Source: Bacillota bacterium
GTDB taxonomy: Bacteria; Bacillota; Sulfobacillia; JAJZYS01; JAJYTV01
NCBI GenBank assembly: GCA_021786135.1
Contig: JAJYNV010000276.1
Coordinates: 1-11,664 of the forward strand
Direction: 5' to 3'
Length of the DNA: 11,664 bases
Both the position numbers and the translations under genes were made by a program. The notes beneath the pieces were generated by a model that saw only the letters and a list, made by a program, of their open reading frames with translations, was not told the origin of the DNA and did no database searches. Positions 1 to 7,639 of the stretch are shown here, piece by piece. Position 1 is the first letter of the stretch; every line of letters begins with the position of its first letter.

Positions 1-2739
1 CAGGGCCTCGTACGCCTCTGCCGTCGGGATGGTGATGCCCTTCTGGACGATCTGCCGCTCGGCGCGCGGGCCGAGGCTCGTCATTTGCTCGTAGACGTGC
101 GGGTAGTCGCGGGCAACGAAAATGAAGCGCGGCATCGTCTTGCCAGGCACCGGCTCCGCCTCGCCCCGGCGCCAGTCCCGCACCTCGCCGAAGGGCTGCG
201 CCGTCTCCTGCGGCGTGTCATGAAGGAGCGGCGCCATGAGAAGGTCCTCCTGCGCCGGGAGGTGGTCCTGGGCGAGCTCCGAGAACCGGCGCGCGATCGT
301 GCGGAAGGTGTCCCAGTCGCTCCTCGTCTCCCAGGGCGGCGAGACGGCGGGATTGAAGGGATGGACGAAGGGGTGCATGTCGGTGCTCGAGATGTCCGTC
401 TTCTCGTACCAGGTGGCGGCCGGCAGGACGATGTCCGCGTAGAGGCCGCTGCCCGTCATGCGGAAGTCGATGTCGACGAGGAGGTCGAGCTTGCCCCTCG
501 GGGCCTCGCCGTCGCAGGCCACCGTCTCGGGCCTGCGCATGCCGTCCTCGCCCGCAAGCACATGCCCGTCCGCGCCGAGGAGATGGCGGAGGAAGTATTC
601 ATGCCCCTTGCCGCTCGACGTGAGGAGGTTCGCCCGCCAGAGGAAGAAGACGCGCGGGAAGTTCTCCTCGAGATCCGGCGCGTCTACGGAGAAGGATAGC
701 TCCCCCGCCTTGAGCCGCCTGGCCACGGAAGCGATCGCCTCTTGGTCGTCCCTGCCTTCGGCCCTCGCCTTTCTCGCCGTCGCGAGCGAGTTCTCGCGGA
801 ACTGCGGATAGGACGGCAGCCAGCCGAGGCGCGCCGCGAGCGCGTTGACGTCCGCCGGGTGCATCTGGGCGAACTTGCCGCCGCCCGGCCAGGTGAGCTC
901 CTTCGTGTCCAGGTCCTCATAGCGGAACTGGTCGGTGGCGAAGTAGAAGAACGACGTGCCGTTCTGCTGCCGCGTGGCCGGCACCCAGTCGCCGGCGAAG
1001 GCGAGCGTGGCCCAGCCCTCGAGCGGCCGCACCTTCTCCTGGCCGACATAGTGCGCCCAGCCGCCGCCGTTGACGCCCTCGCAGCCTGTGAGCAGCACAA
1101 GGCCGACGATGGCGCGGTAGATGACGTCGCTGTGGTACCAGTGGTTGACGCCGGCGCCCATGGCGATCATGGCGCGCCCCCTCGTCTTCTCGGCCGTTTC
1201 GGCGAACTCGCGCGCCACCTGGATCGCGAGCCTCCGGTCGACGCCGGTGATCGCCTCCTGCCAGGCCGGCGTATAGGGCAGGGGGTCGTCGTAGTCCGAG
1301 GGGTAGTCGCCTCCGAGACCCCTCTGCACCCCGACGCTCGCGAGGAGAAGGTCGAAGACGGTCGTCACGAGCACGGGTCCCTTTGCACCCGCGATCTCCC
1401 GCACCGGCACCTCCCGCCGCAGCACGTCGCCCTCGCCGCGGCCGAAGTAGGGGAAGTCGACGGGGATGGTGCGGTCCTCGCTGCCGAGGAAGGTGAGCTT
1501 CGGCGCGACCGGCTGTCCGTCGCTCTCGAGCCTCAGGTTCCAGCGTCCCGAGCCGTCCCAGCGGTAACCAAGGCTCCCGTTCGGGCAGACGGGCGAGGAA
1601 GAAGCCTCGTCCCACACGACCGTCTTCCAGTCGCCGCCCTCCGCCTCGCCCAGGTCCGAGGCGCGCAGGAAGCGGTCGCTATAGTAGGTGCCATCGCGCT
1701 CGACGAGCCGCACCAGGAAGGGAAGGTCTGTGAAGCGCCGCGCGTAGTCCTCGAAGTACGGCACCTGGCGGTCGACATAGAACTCCCTCAGGATGACGTG
1801 CATCATGGCCATCGCGAGCGCCGCGTCCGTGCCCGCCTTCGCGGGCAGCCAGAGGTCCGAGAACTTCACGTACTCGGCGTAGTCCGGGCTGACGGCGACG
1901 ACGCGCGTACCCTTGTAGCGGGCCTCGACCATGAAGTGCGCGTCAGGGGTGCGCGTCATCGGCAGGTTCGTGCCCCAGACGATCATGTACTCCGCGTTGA
2001 ACCAGTCCGCGCTCTCGGGCACGTCGGTCTGCTCGCCCCAGATCTGGGGCGACGCGATCGGCAGGTCGGCGTACCAGTCGTAGAAGCTCAAAATGGTGCC
2101 GCCGATCAGCGAGAGGAAGCGCGTTCCGGCGGCATAGCTGACCATGGACATCGCCGGGATCGGCGTGAAGCCGACGACCCGGTCCGGGCCGAAGCGGCCG
2201 ATGGTGTCGACGGTGGCGGCGGCGATCAGCCCTGAGATCTCGTCCCAGCCCGCGCGCACGAAGCCGCCCTTGCCGCGCTGGGAGCGATAGGCCTCCCGCT
2301 GCGGGCTCGACTGGAGAAGCCGCCAGGCGAGGACCGGATCCTTCGCCTCCTGGAGCGCCTCGCGCCAGGCCTTGATGAGGCTGCCGCGCACGTAGGGATA
2401 GCGGATGCGCAGGGGGCTGTACTCGTACCAGGAGAAGCTCGCGCCTCGCGGGCAGCCGCGCGGTTCATACTCCGGCGTGTCCGGCCCCAGCGACGGGTAG
2501 TCGGTCTGCTGCGTCTCCCAGGTGATGATCCCGTCCTTGACGTGAATCTTCCAGCTGCAGGAGCCCGTGCAGTTCACGCCGTGCGTCGAGCGCACAACCT
2601 TGTCATGCTGCCAGCGATCCCGGTAGAGCCGCTCCCAGTCCCGCCCGCGCGGGTTCTCCTCGCTCCAGCCTTCGTTCAGGCGAGGACCGCGCTGCAGGTA
2701 GGTGAGAGCGTTGCCGAGTGCGTTCACGCGTTTGGTCAT
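1..2739 (-). CDS. narG: Respiratory nitrate reductase alpha subunit NarG, C-terminus beyond the left edge
   Basis: Molybdenum bis-MGD catalytic subunit of membrane-bound cytoplasm-facing nitrate reductase, which takes electrons from quinol through NarI and NarH and reduces nitrate to nitrite. The window holds 913 codons without a stop; E. coli NarG has about 1247 residues, so roughly a quarter is missing. The translation closely follows E. coli NarG: the FS0 cluster ligands His53, Cys57, Cys61 and Cys96 (motifs STHGVNCTGSCSW and EPRGCPRGAS), the Mo-ligand Asp225 in YADLPIASPQ, then GEQTDVPESADW, MTRTPDAHF, GAGVNHWYHSD, GGGWAHYVGQEK, SSGKGHE and TWYEKTD. There is no twin-arginine leader, as expected for the cytoplasmic type. 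The ATG overlaps the stop of the upstream hemerythrin-like gene (ATGA, 2736-2739), which suggests translational coupling; a GAGGGGG stretch lies about 10 bases upstream. narH, narJ and narI would be expected beyond position 1. Identification is firm. Confidence 0.97.
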   Translation of the reverse strand, partial: MTKRVNALGNALTYLQRGPRLNEGWSEENPRGRDWERLYRDRWQHDKVVRSTHGVNCTGSCSWKIHVKDGIITWETQQTDYPSLGPDTPEYEPRGCPRGASFSWYEYSPLRIRYPYVRGSLIKAWREALQEAKDPVLAWRLLQSSPQREAYRSQRGKGGFVRAGWDEISGLIAAATVDTIGRFGPDRVVGFTPIPAMSMVSYAAGTRFLSLIGGTILSFYDWYADLPIASPQIWGEQTDVPESADWFNAEYMIVWGTNLPMTRTPDAHFMVEARYKGTRVVAVSPDYAEYVKFSDLWLPAKAGTDAALAMAMMHVILREFYVDRQVPYFEDYARRFTDLPFLVRLVERDGTYYSDRFLRASDLGEAEGGDWKTVVWDEASSSPVCPNGSLGYRWDGSGRWNLRLESDGQPVAPKLTFLGSEDRTIPVDFPYFGRGEGDVLRREVPVREIAGAKGPVLVTTVFDLLLASVGVQRGLGGDYPSDYDDPLPYTPAWQEAITGVDRRLAIQVAREFAETAEKTRGRAMIAMGAGVNHWYHSDVIYRAIVGLVLLTGCEGVNGGGWAHYVGQEKVRPLEGWATLAFAGDWVPATRQQNGTSFFYFATDQFRYEDLDTKELTWPGGGKFAQMHPADVNALAARLGWLPSYPQFRENSLATARKARAEGRDDQEAIASVARRLKAGELSFSVDAPDLEENFPRVFFLWRANLLTSSGKGHEYFLRHLLGADGHVLAGEDGMRRPETVACDGEAPRGKLDLLVDIDFRMTGSGLYADIVLPAATWYEKTDISSTDMHPFVHPFNPAVSPPWETRSDWDTFRTIARRFSELAQDHLPAQEDLLMAPLLHDTPQETAQPFGEVRDWRRGEAEPVPGKTMPRFIFVARDYPHVYEQMTSLGPRAERQIVQKGITIPTAEAYEAL

Positions 2740-3206
2740 GCGCCTTGTGCCCCCTCGGTAGGTTTCTTCGCGCCCCTGAGGACGCCTGAAAGCTCTGGCA
2801 GGAAGGTCTCCTCCTCGAAGAGGGAGTGCAGGCGCTGAAGCTCCTGGAGCGCAGAGAGGCGCTGCAGGACGCCCTGCGTTACTCTCCCCTCACGATCGAG
2901 TTCCTGCTCCACCTCGCCCAGGAGAAGGCGCATCAGCTCGTGGTCCCGCATGGCGGCGACCACCTGGTCGCTCAGGCCCGGCAGGAGCTTTAGGACCTGC
3001 CGGAAGAGGTCCTGCTCCTCCGCGTCGGCGTGCGCGAGCACTCGCAGGCGCCAGCCGAGCACGAGCTCGCGGGCGAGCCGCAAGGCCGTGGCAGCATCCT
3101 CGCCGCCCGAGGACTCGAAGAGGAGCTTCGTACCGAGTTCCATTTCTGCACGTGCGGCATCATGGATGTCGTGATGTGCACCTTTATCCATCAAAGACGG
3201 CCCCAC
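2736..3206 (-). CDS. Hemerythrin-like (HHE domain) protein, co-translated with narG
   Basis: Small all-helical protein of 156 residues from the chosen start, read as a non-haem di-iron hemerythrin/HHE-domain protein. Candidate iron ligands are His15 (or His11/His12), His59 with Glu63 (HADAE), His89 (RDHE), and His127 with Glu131 (HSLFE), giving the family pattern H...HxxxE...H...HxxxE with the final helix ending ETFLPEL. Such proteins bind oxygen or nitric oxide or help repair iron-sulfur proteins; which applies here is not visible. I chose GTG at 3206 because a GGGGGGA ribosome site sits six bases upstream; ATG at 3191 is a good alternative and ATG at 3212 is too close to that site. The open frame runs further upstream to 3383, but that part has no HHE features. 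The stop overlaps the narG start, so the two are made together. The domain call is motif-based, without a homology search. Confidence 0.78.
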   Translation of the reverse strand: MGPSLMDKGAHHDIHDAARAEMELGTKLLFESSGGEDAATALRLARELVLGWRLRVLAHADAEEQDLFRQVLKLLPGLSDQVVAAMRDHELMRLLLGEVEQELDREGRVTQGVLQRLSALQELQRLHSLFEEETFLPELSGVLRGAKKPTEGAQGA

Positions 3207-3212
3207 AGGCAT

Positions 3213-3219
3213 TCCCCCC
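3213..3219 (-). promoter_or_regulatory. Ribosome binding site of the hemerythrin-like gene
   Basis: GGGGGGA on the minus strand, six bases before GTG at 3206. It decides between several in-frame starts: the ATG at 3212 directly abuts it, and the ATG at 3191 lies 21 bases away. Confidence 0.5.
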
Positions 3220-3518
3220 AACCGCTCGCTTAAGCCTCGCCGCTGCAGAACGGGCCGTAAGTGTTCCAGGTCACTTGGACCAGGGGGCAAACGTCCACCT
3301 TCGCATAGGCCGATTGGACCTTGCCATTCAAAGCGCCTCAATTTGTTCTGTGACCCAAAAAGAGTGTCGCGCTCGGAACTCATGGAACGCGCGGCGCTTT
3401 GCCCGCCAATTGAATGCTTCGGGTAAGCCTATGGCACCCCATTGACAGCGGCAGACACGTCGCAGTTGCGCACCTTCCACGCAGAAACGTAATTCCCTGT
3501 TTCGTCGGCTCGTCGGAC

Positions 3519-3556
3519 GAGAGCGCGCCCGCGCATCAGAGCGTGGGCGCGCTCTC
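3519..3556 (-). terminator. GC-rich hairpin after nuoI, likely transcription terminator
   Basis: Perfect 12-base inverted repeat: GAGAGCGCGCCC (3519-3530) and GGGCGCGCTCTC (3545-3556). Four more pairs (3531-3534 with 3541-3544, one of them a G-U wobble) leave a six-base loop, ATCAGA. It begins 15 bases after the nuoI stop in the direction of transcription. No U-tract follows, so it may be a non-canonical terminator or an mRNA 3' end stabiliser; either way it marks the operon end. Confidence 0.6.
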
Positions 3557-3571
3557 TCCACTGATGAGCGC

Positions 3572-4165
3572 TCAGCCTTCGCGCGGTGGTATAGGTTCCC
3601 CAGGCAGGTAACTCTCCACCAGCGGATACTGCATATGCGGCCTGAAGCCTGCGCCGTAGGCAGCGATCTCCGGCCGCTGCGTGAGCTGATCGATGCCATA
3701 GGCCAGGGTTTCAGGCCCGCGGGAAAGAGCTGTGAGGTCATACTCCCTGCTCATGATCAGGGCTTCCTCGGGGCATGCCTCAACGCAAAAGCCACAGAAA
3801 ATGCAGCGGCTGAGGTCGATCTCGTACCGCGACGGGGCCTTCTCTACCCTGGGGTCCTGCACTTCCTTGGCCTCGATCGTGATGCACTGGGCGGGGCAGA
3901 CGGTCTCGCAAAGGTAGCAGGCCGTACACTTGAGACTGCCGTCCGCACGATGTGTGAGTATATGTACTCCGCGGAAGCGGCGGGAGTACGGCTTGCGCTG
4001 CTCGGGGTACTGGATGGTGACATGCTGGCGGCCCACAGTCGCGCGCACCATGTTGCGCAGGGTCACTTCCATGCCTGCGAGGGTACCCGCCGTGCTGCTC
4101 AGGATGTCTCTGCCGGACTCGGCCGCCTGACGTACGTCAACGACCCGCGAAGCCTTCCTGGCCAT
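3572..4165 (-). CDS. nuoI: NADH-quinone oxidoreductase subunit I (two 4Fe-4S clusters)
   Basis: Ferredoxin-like subunit of complex I that carries clusters N6a and N6b and passes electrons from NuoG towards NuoB. It has 197 residues. Two 4Fe-4S motifs are complete: Cys80, Cys83, Cys86, Cys90 (CTACYLCETVCP) and Cys121, Cys124, Cys127, Cys131 (CIFCGFCVEACP), with the family signatures RGVHIL before them and ALIMSREYDLT after them. One additional cysteine, Cys94, sits four residues after the first motif. The ATG at 4165 is chosen because GGGAGG (4173-4178) lies seven bases upstream and because the residues encoded further upstream are only nuoG in another frame. The start lies inside nuoG, overlapping its end by 29 bases. 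In the usual nuo order nuoH separates nuoG and nuoI; here it is absent. This is the last gene of the operon, followed by a hairpin. Confidence 0.95.
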   Translation of the reverse strand: MARKASRVVDVRQAAESGRDILSSTAGTLAGMEVTLRNMVRATVGRQHVTIQYPEQRKPYSRRFRGVHILTHRADGSLKCTACYLCETVCPAQCITIEAKEVQDPRVEKAPSRYEIDLSRCIFCGFCVEACPEEALIMSREYDLTALSRGPETLAYGIDQLTQRPEIAAYGAGFRPHMQYPLVESYLPGEPIPPREG

Positions 4166-5783
4166 AGTGCATCCTCCCTTCGGGCGGATAGGCCGTCGCC
4201 GACCGGCTCTCGAGACTCGCATAGGTGAGATCGCGGAACACCGGCACGCTGTCCGCAATCTCCCGGAAGATCTCTTCGGGCCTTGTTTGCCGGCGGGCTG
4301 CCGTAGCGCAATGCCAGAGGTCGCCGAGCACCTCGACGGCAGGGCGGACCGCTCCCCGCGAAGGGACAGCCTTGTCGGCGTGCTGCGTCAGCCCTTGGTA
4401 GTTCGTGTAGGTGCCTTCCTCCTCGGACCATGTGGCGACCGGCAGCAGGAGCTTCGCAGCCGTGAGATACGGGAGCTCGTGCGTCGTGAGCACGACGCTC
4501 GCGGGAACCAGGTGCAGGAGGCGTGTGATGCGCTCCCTCGTCTCTTTGCTCTCCTCGCCGACGAGGGGCGGATAGTACAGCATGAGGAGCCCTTCGATCG
4601 CCCCACTCTCCGCCAGCGCCAGCAGCCCATCGAGGCCCTCGCCGCCGTCGAAACCGAGGTGCAGGGCGCCCATCGTGTTCGGATGCTTGTCCAGGCGACG
4701 CAGGAGGTTGTCCTGGCGCTGCGAGACCTCCGCGATCTCGCGCTCCAGGCGGAACGCGAGGCGATGGAGCGGGAACGCCGCCAGGACGTACTGCCGGAAG
4801 AGCCACAGGCTCTCGTTGGTGGCGGAGGCCGAGGCGAGAGCCGCAAGAGGCCGTCCCTGCGCGGCGCTTGCCGCCCGCAGGCTGTCATGAGACAGGGCCA
4901 CGGCCTCGCTCCAGTCGAGCTCCGTCGCCCCCTGCCGCGGATACATGAGACGTGGCACAGCGACGAGGGCCCTGAAGCTCAGACGGCCCTCGTCGCAGAT
5001 CCAGCTGCGGTTGACGCCCGGGTTGCGGCGCGGGACCACGCGCTCGATCCGGCCGCCGAAATGGTCGATGCGCACGTTGCAGCCTGTGCTGCAGCCGGCG
5101 CAGACCGAGTCCGCGTGGCTCAGGTGCCAGACGCGCCGCTTGAAGCGGAAATCCCGGGATGTCAGGGCCCCGACCGGACAGACATCGGCGAGATTGCCGG
5201 CGTAGGGATCCTCGAGCGCCCGATCCTCGAACGCCGTCAGCTCCACATGGTTGCCGCGGTGCACGAACTGCAGTTCCGCGTAGCCTGAGACCTCCTCCGA
5301 GAAGCGTACGCAGCGCGAACACATCACACAGCGCTCCTGGTCGAGCACGATGCGTGGGCCGAGGCTGACCCGCTTGCGCTTGTGCACCTTCTCCACAGGA
5401 TCGACATGGCTTTGGTGCTGCCCGTAGTCCGGGTGCATGTAGAAGTCCTGCAGCGAACACTCGCCGGCCTGGTCGCAGATCGGGCAGTCGAGCGGGTGGT
5501 TCACGAGCAGGAACTCGAGCACGCCGTTCACGGCCTTGGACGCCACAGGGCTCTCGTGCGGCGTCCTTACCACCATTCCGTCCACGACGGGCGTGGCGCA
5601 TGCGACCACAGGCTTCGGGAACCCCTCCACGTCGACGAGGCACATGCGGCAGTTGCCCTCAGGTCGGAGGTCCGGGTGGTAGCAGAAGCGGGGGATCTCG
5701 ACGCCGAGGCGGTCCGCGGCCTGGATCACGCTCGTCCCCTGCTCCACCTCGACCTGCCGTCCGTCGATCGTCACGATAGGCAC
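4137..5783 (-). CDS. nuoG: NADH-quinone oxidoreductase subunit G, short form
   Basis: Iron-sulfur subunit of the NADH dehydrogenase module of complex I, 548 residues from a GTG start with AAGGGGGG nine bases upstream. The N-terminal 2Fe-2S domain has Cys34, Cys45, Cys48 and Cys62. Next come His96, Cys100, Cys103 and Cys109 (the His-ligated N5-type site, HPLDCPICDQAGEC), then Cys152, Cys155, Cys158 and Cys202 (RCVMCSRC, VCPVGAL). A fourth 4Fe-4S site of the N7 type is complete: Cys228, Cys231, Cys235, Cys263 (CAGCSTGC). The molybdopterin-oxidoreductase-like part after about residue 270 is only some 270 residues, against more than 600 in E. coli NuoG, and keeps the WSEEEGTYTNYQG signature near its end. 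Shorter NuoG forms occur in many bacteria, so I read this as natural, not broken. It starts 16 bases after nuoF and overlaps nuoI. Confidence 0.95.
   Translation of the reverse strand: MPIVTIDGRQVEVEQGTSVIQAADRLGVEIPRFCYHPDLRPEGNCRMCLVDVEGFPKPVVACATPVVDGMVVRTPHESPVASKAVNGVLEFLLVNHPLDCPICDQAGECSLQDFYMHPDYGQHQSHVDPVEKVHKRKRVSLGPRIVLDQERCVMCSRCVRFSEEVSGYAELQFVHRGNHVELTAFEDRALEDPYAGNLADVCPVGALTSRDFRFKRRVWHLSHADSVCAGCSTGCNVRIDHFGGRIERVVPRRNPGVNRSWICDEGRLSFRALVAVPRLMYPRQGATELDWSEAVALSHDSLRAASAAQGRPLAALASASATNESLWLFRQYVLAAFPLHRLAFRLEREIAEVSQRQDNLLRRLDKHPNTMGALHLGFDGGEGLDGLLALAESGAIEGLLMLYYPPLVGEESKETRERITRLLHLVPASVVLTTHELPYLTAAKLLLPVATWSEEEGTYTNYQGLTQHADKAVPSRGAVRPAVEVLGDLWHCATAARRQTRPEEIFREIADSVPVFRDLTYASLESRSATAYPPEGRMHYGQEGFAGR
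4173..4180 (-). promoter_or_regulatory. Ribosome binding site of nuoI inside nuoG
   Basis: AAGGGAGG on the minus strand, seven bases before the ATG at 4165. It lies within the last codons of nuoG and fixes the nuoI start against a longer in-frame reading. Confidence 0.7.
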
Positions 5784-5799
5784 GTCTCAAGACCCCCCT

Positions 5800-7167
5800 T
5801 CACAAGGCTGCGGTCGGAGGGCCGTCCACCGCTTGCGAACGTGCGGCCTCCTCCGCCGGCGGGCCGAAACGCCCGGTCCTCGGTCCATGCCCGTGCCTCT
5901 GCCAGTCGGGCTCGCGGGGTGCTGCCGCAGGCAGGAGCGCCTCGAACTCAGCGCGGAACTTGTGGATGAAGCTTCGCACCGGCTGGACCGCAGCGTCGCC
6001 GAGCCCGCAGATCGTTCGGCCCTCGATGTTGCCTCCGACACGCAGCAGAAGATCGAGATCGCCCGGTCTCCCCTCGCCCGCGAGCAGCCGCCTGAGGACC
6101 CAGGCCATCCAACCCGTGCCCTCCCGGCAGGGCGTGCATTCGCCGCAGGACTCGTGCGCGTAGAACTCCGCGATGCGCAGGAGGGCATGCGGCATGGACG
6201 TCTCCTCGTCGAACACGATCATGCCGCCGCTGCCCAGCATGGTGCCTGCGCCCTGCATGGACTCGTAGTCGATCGTAAGCGGGGCTGCCTCGTCAGCGGT
6301 CAGGATGGGCACCGAGGTACCCCCGGGGATGACCCCCTTGAGTTTCCGCCCGTGCCTGATGCCGCCAGCTTCGTGCTCGAGCAACTCCATCAGGGGATAG
6401 CCCATCTCCACCTCGTACACGCCGGGTCGCTCGACGGCGCCGCTCACGCTGATGAGTTTGGTGCCAGTGCTCCGCCCCGTGCCAAGATCCGAGAACGCCT
6501 GGGCGCCTTCCGCCATGATGCGCGCGACGCAGGCGAGCGTCTCAACGTTGTTGACCACCGTCGGCTCCTGCAGGAAGCCGTGGACGGCCGGAAACGGCGG
6601 CCGCACGCGGGGATAGGCGCGCCGTCCCTCAAGCGACTGGATGAGTCCCGTCTCCTCGCCGCAAATATAGGCGCCGGCGCCGAGCTGGATCGCGATGCTC
6701 AGGTCGTAGCCCGAATTCATGCAGTTCGGTCCTATGATCCGGGCCTCGATGGCCTCCGCAAGCGCCCTTCCTAGCGTCTCGGCGACCCCTGTGTACTCTC
6801 CACGCATGTAGATGTAGGCGCGATGCGCTCCTATCGCGTACGCGGCGATCGCCACCCCCTCCAGCACGAGATGGGGATCGCGCTCGATCAGGTAGTGGTC
6901 TTTGAACGTTCCGGGTTCGCTTTCATCGGCGTTGCAGAGGAGGTAGACGGGCTGGCCCGCCTGGGCATGGATGAAAGACCACTTCCGTCCCGTCGGAAAT
7001 CCGGCGCCGCCGCGTCCTCTGAGACCCGATGCCTCGATCTCCGCCACCACCTCGTGCGGCGGCAGGGTGAGCGCCTGCCTCAGGCCCAGGTAGGCGCTGG
7101 ATCTCAAGGCTGTCGAGAGCTCCCGTTGCGCTGGATCCGAGACGTTGCGTGTCAGGATCTGTGCCAT
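5800..7167 (-). CDS. nuoF: NADH-quinone oxidoreductase subunit F (NADH and FMN binding)
   Basis: Entry point of complex I: oxidises NADH, holds FMN and the 4Fe-4S cluster N3. It has 455 residues. The glycine-rich NADH site is GRGGAGFPTGRKW (residues 51-63), the FMN site region is CNADESEPGTFKD (78-90), followed by ICGEETGLIQSLEG (168-181), and the cluster ligands are Cys341, Cys344, Cys347 (ESCGECTPCREGT) and Cys387 (TICGLGD). After about residue 412 there is a proline-, arginine- and alanine-rich tail of some 40 residues that the core family does not need. The ATG at 7167 lies inside nuoE, overlapping its end by 16 bases, and has a perfect AAGGAGG (7174-7180) six bases upstream. Hydrogenase HoxF and formate dehydrogenase diaphorase subunits are relatives, but the adjacent nuoBCD, E, G and I favour complex I. 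Confidence 0.96.
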   Translation of the reverse strand: MAQILTRNVSDPAQRELSTALRSSAYLGLRQALTLPPHEVVAEIEASGLRGRGGAGFPTGRKWSFIHAQAGQPVYLLCNADESEPGTFKDHYLIERDPHLVLEGVAIAAYAIGAHRAYIYMRGEYTGVAETLGRALAEAIEARIIGPNCMNSGYDLSIAIQLGAGAYICGEETGLIQSLEGRRAYPRVRPPFPAVHGFLQEPTVVNNVETLACVARIMAEGAQAFSDLGTGRSTGTKLISVSGAVERPGVYEVEMGYPLMELLEHEAGGIRHGRKLKGVIPGGTSVPILTADEAAPLTIDYESMQGAGTMLGSGGMIVFDEETSMPHALLRIAEFYAHESCGECTPCREGTGWMAWVLRRLLAGEGRPGDLDLLLRVGGNIEGRTICGLGDAAVQPVRSFIHKFRAEFEALLPAAAPREPDWQRHGHGPRTGRFGPPAEEAARSQAVDGPPTAAL

Positions 7168-7637
7168 GCCGAACCTCCTTCCGCCCTCGTCAAGGCACGG
7201 ATGGCCCCACCCTCGACAGGGCCGATGAAGCGGTCGTCGACCATGGCGGCGGGAGCGTGGTCACAGTCCCCGATGCACTCGACGAGGCGAAGGGTGAACT
7301 GTCCGTCTGCGGTCGTCCCGCCACGACCGACCGCAAGCACCTCCATGACCTCCGCCGCCACGTCGTCGGCGCCGCAGAGGTAGCACGAGATGCCTCGGCA
7401 CAAACTCAAGACGTGCTGGCCCGTGGGAGTCTGCGTGATCTGGTCGTAGAATCGTGCCACACCCTGGACCACGGCAGGGCTGAGGTCAAGCAGGTCGGCA
7501 ATGTATGCGATCTCTGCGCTGCCTACCTGGCGGCGCTCGCGCTGCACCACCCGCAGAGCCGTCAAGAGCGCGTGACGCAGGGATTCCTCTTCGGACCTGG
7601 CCGCTTCGATCTCGCGCACGGCATCTTCGGACAGCAT
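7152..7637 (-). CDS. nuoE: NADH-quinone oxidoreductase subunit E (2Fe-2S, thioredoxin-like fold)
   Basis: 24 kDa-type subunit of the NADH dehydrogenase module, 161 residues, the usual length. It carries the off-pathway 2Fe-2S cluster N1a, which exchanges electrons with the FMN in NuoF. The four ligands fit the family spacing: Cys80 and Cys85 (LCRGISC), then Cys121 and Cys125 (ECIGDCDHAP). The N-terminal helical part contains ALRVVQRERRQVGSAEIAYI and SPAVVQGVARFYDQI, both typical of the family. The ATG is two bases after the nuoBCD stop, and no strong ribosome site precedes it, so translation is probably coupled to nuoBCD. The end overlaps nuoF by 16 bases. Confidence 0.95.
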   Translation of the reverse strand: MLSEDAVREIEAARSEEESLRHALLTALRVVQRERRQVGSAEIAYIADLLDLSPAVVQGVARFYDQITQTPTGQHVLSLCRGISCYLCGADDVAAEVMEVLAVGRGGTTADGQFTLRLVECIGDCDHAPAAMVDDRFIGPVEGGAIRALTRAEGGSAWHRS

Positions 7638-7639
7638 GG

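Larger units (their letters stand above)
3207..3571. other. Intergenic region between nuoI and the hemerythrin-narG unit
   Basis: A 365-base stretch in which I see no convincing gene. It starts, in the direction of transcription, with a strong GC hairpin (3519-3556). It should also hold the promoter of the hemerythrin-narG unit. The best candidate on the minus strand is TTGAGG (3336-3341), a 17-base spacer and TCCAAT (3313-3318), only four of six matches in each box and so weak. No clear GTGA-N6-TCAC or TTGAT-N4-ATCAA activator site stands at the expected distance upstream of it. Confidence 0.5.

Noticed and set aside
742..2235. A 497-codon open frame on the plus strand opposite narG.
   Set aside because: It is the high-GC antisense shadow of narG: Arg-, Ala- and Val-rich with no recognisable domain, while the minus frame is a clear NarG match throughout.
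3260..3275. AGTGT-N6-TCACT as a CRP/FNR-type box before the hemerythrin-narG unit.
   Set aside because: The left half lacks the key A of GTGA, and no acceptable -10 lies at the distance expected for a box at -41.5. It lies inside the leader of the best promoter candidate.
3207..3383. N-terminal extension of the hemerythrin-like protein to an ATG at 3383.
   Set aside because: The extra 59 residues show no HHE feature and would fill the likely promoter region; a good ribosome site supports the start at 3206.
5800..7637. NuoE and NuoF as the diaphorase of a soluble hydrogenase or NAD-dependent formate dehydrogenase.
   Set aside because: No hydrogenase or formate dehydrogenase catalytic subunit is present. 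The NuoD part lacks the paired CxxC nickel-ligand motifs and keeps the quinone pair, and all other complex I arm subunits are adjacent.
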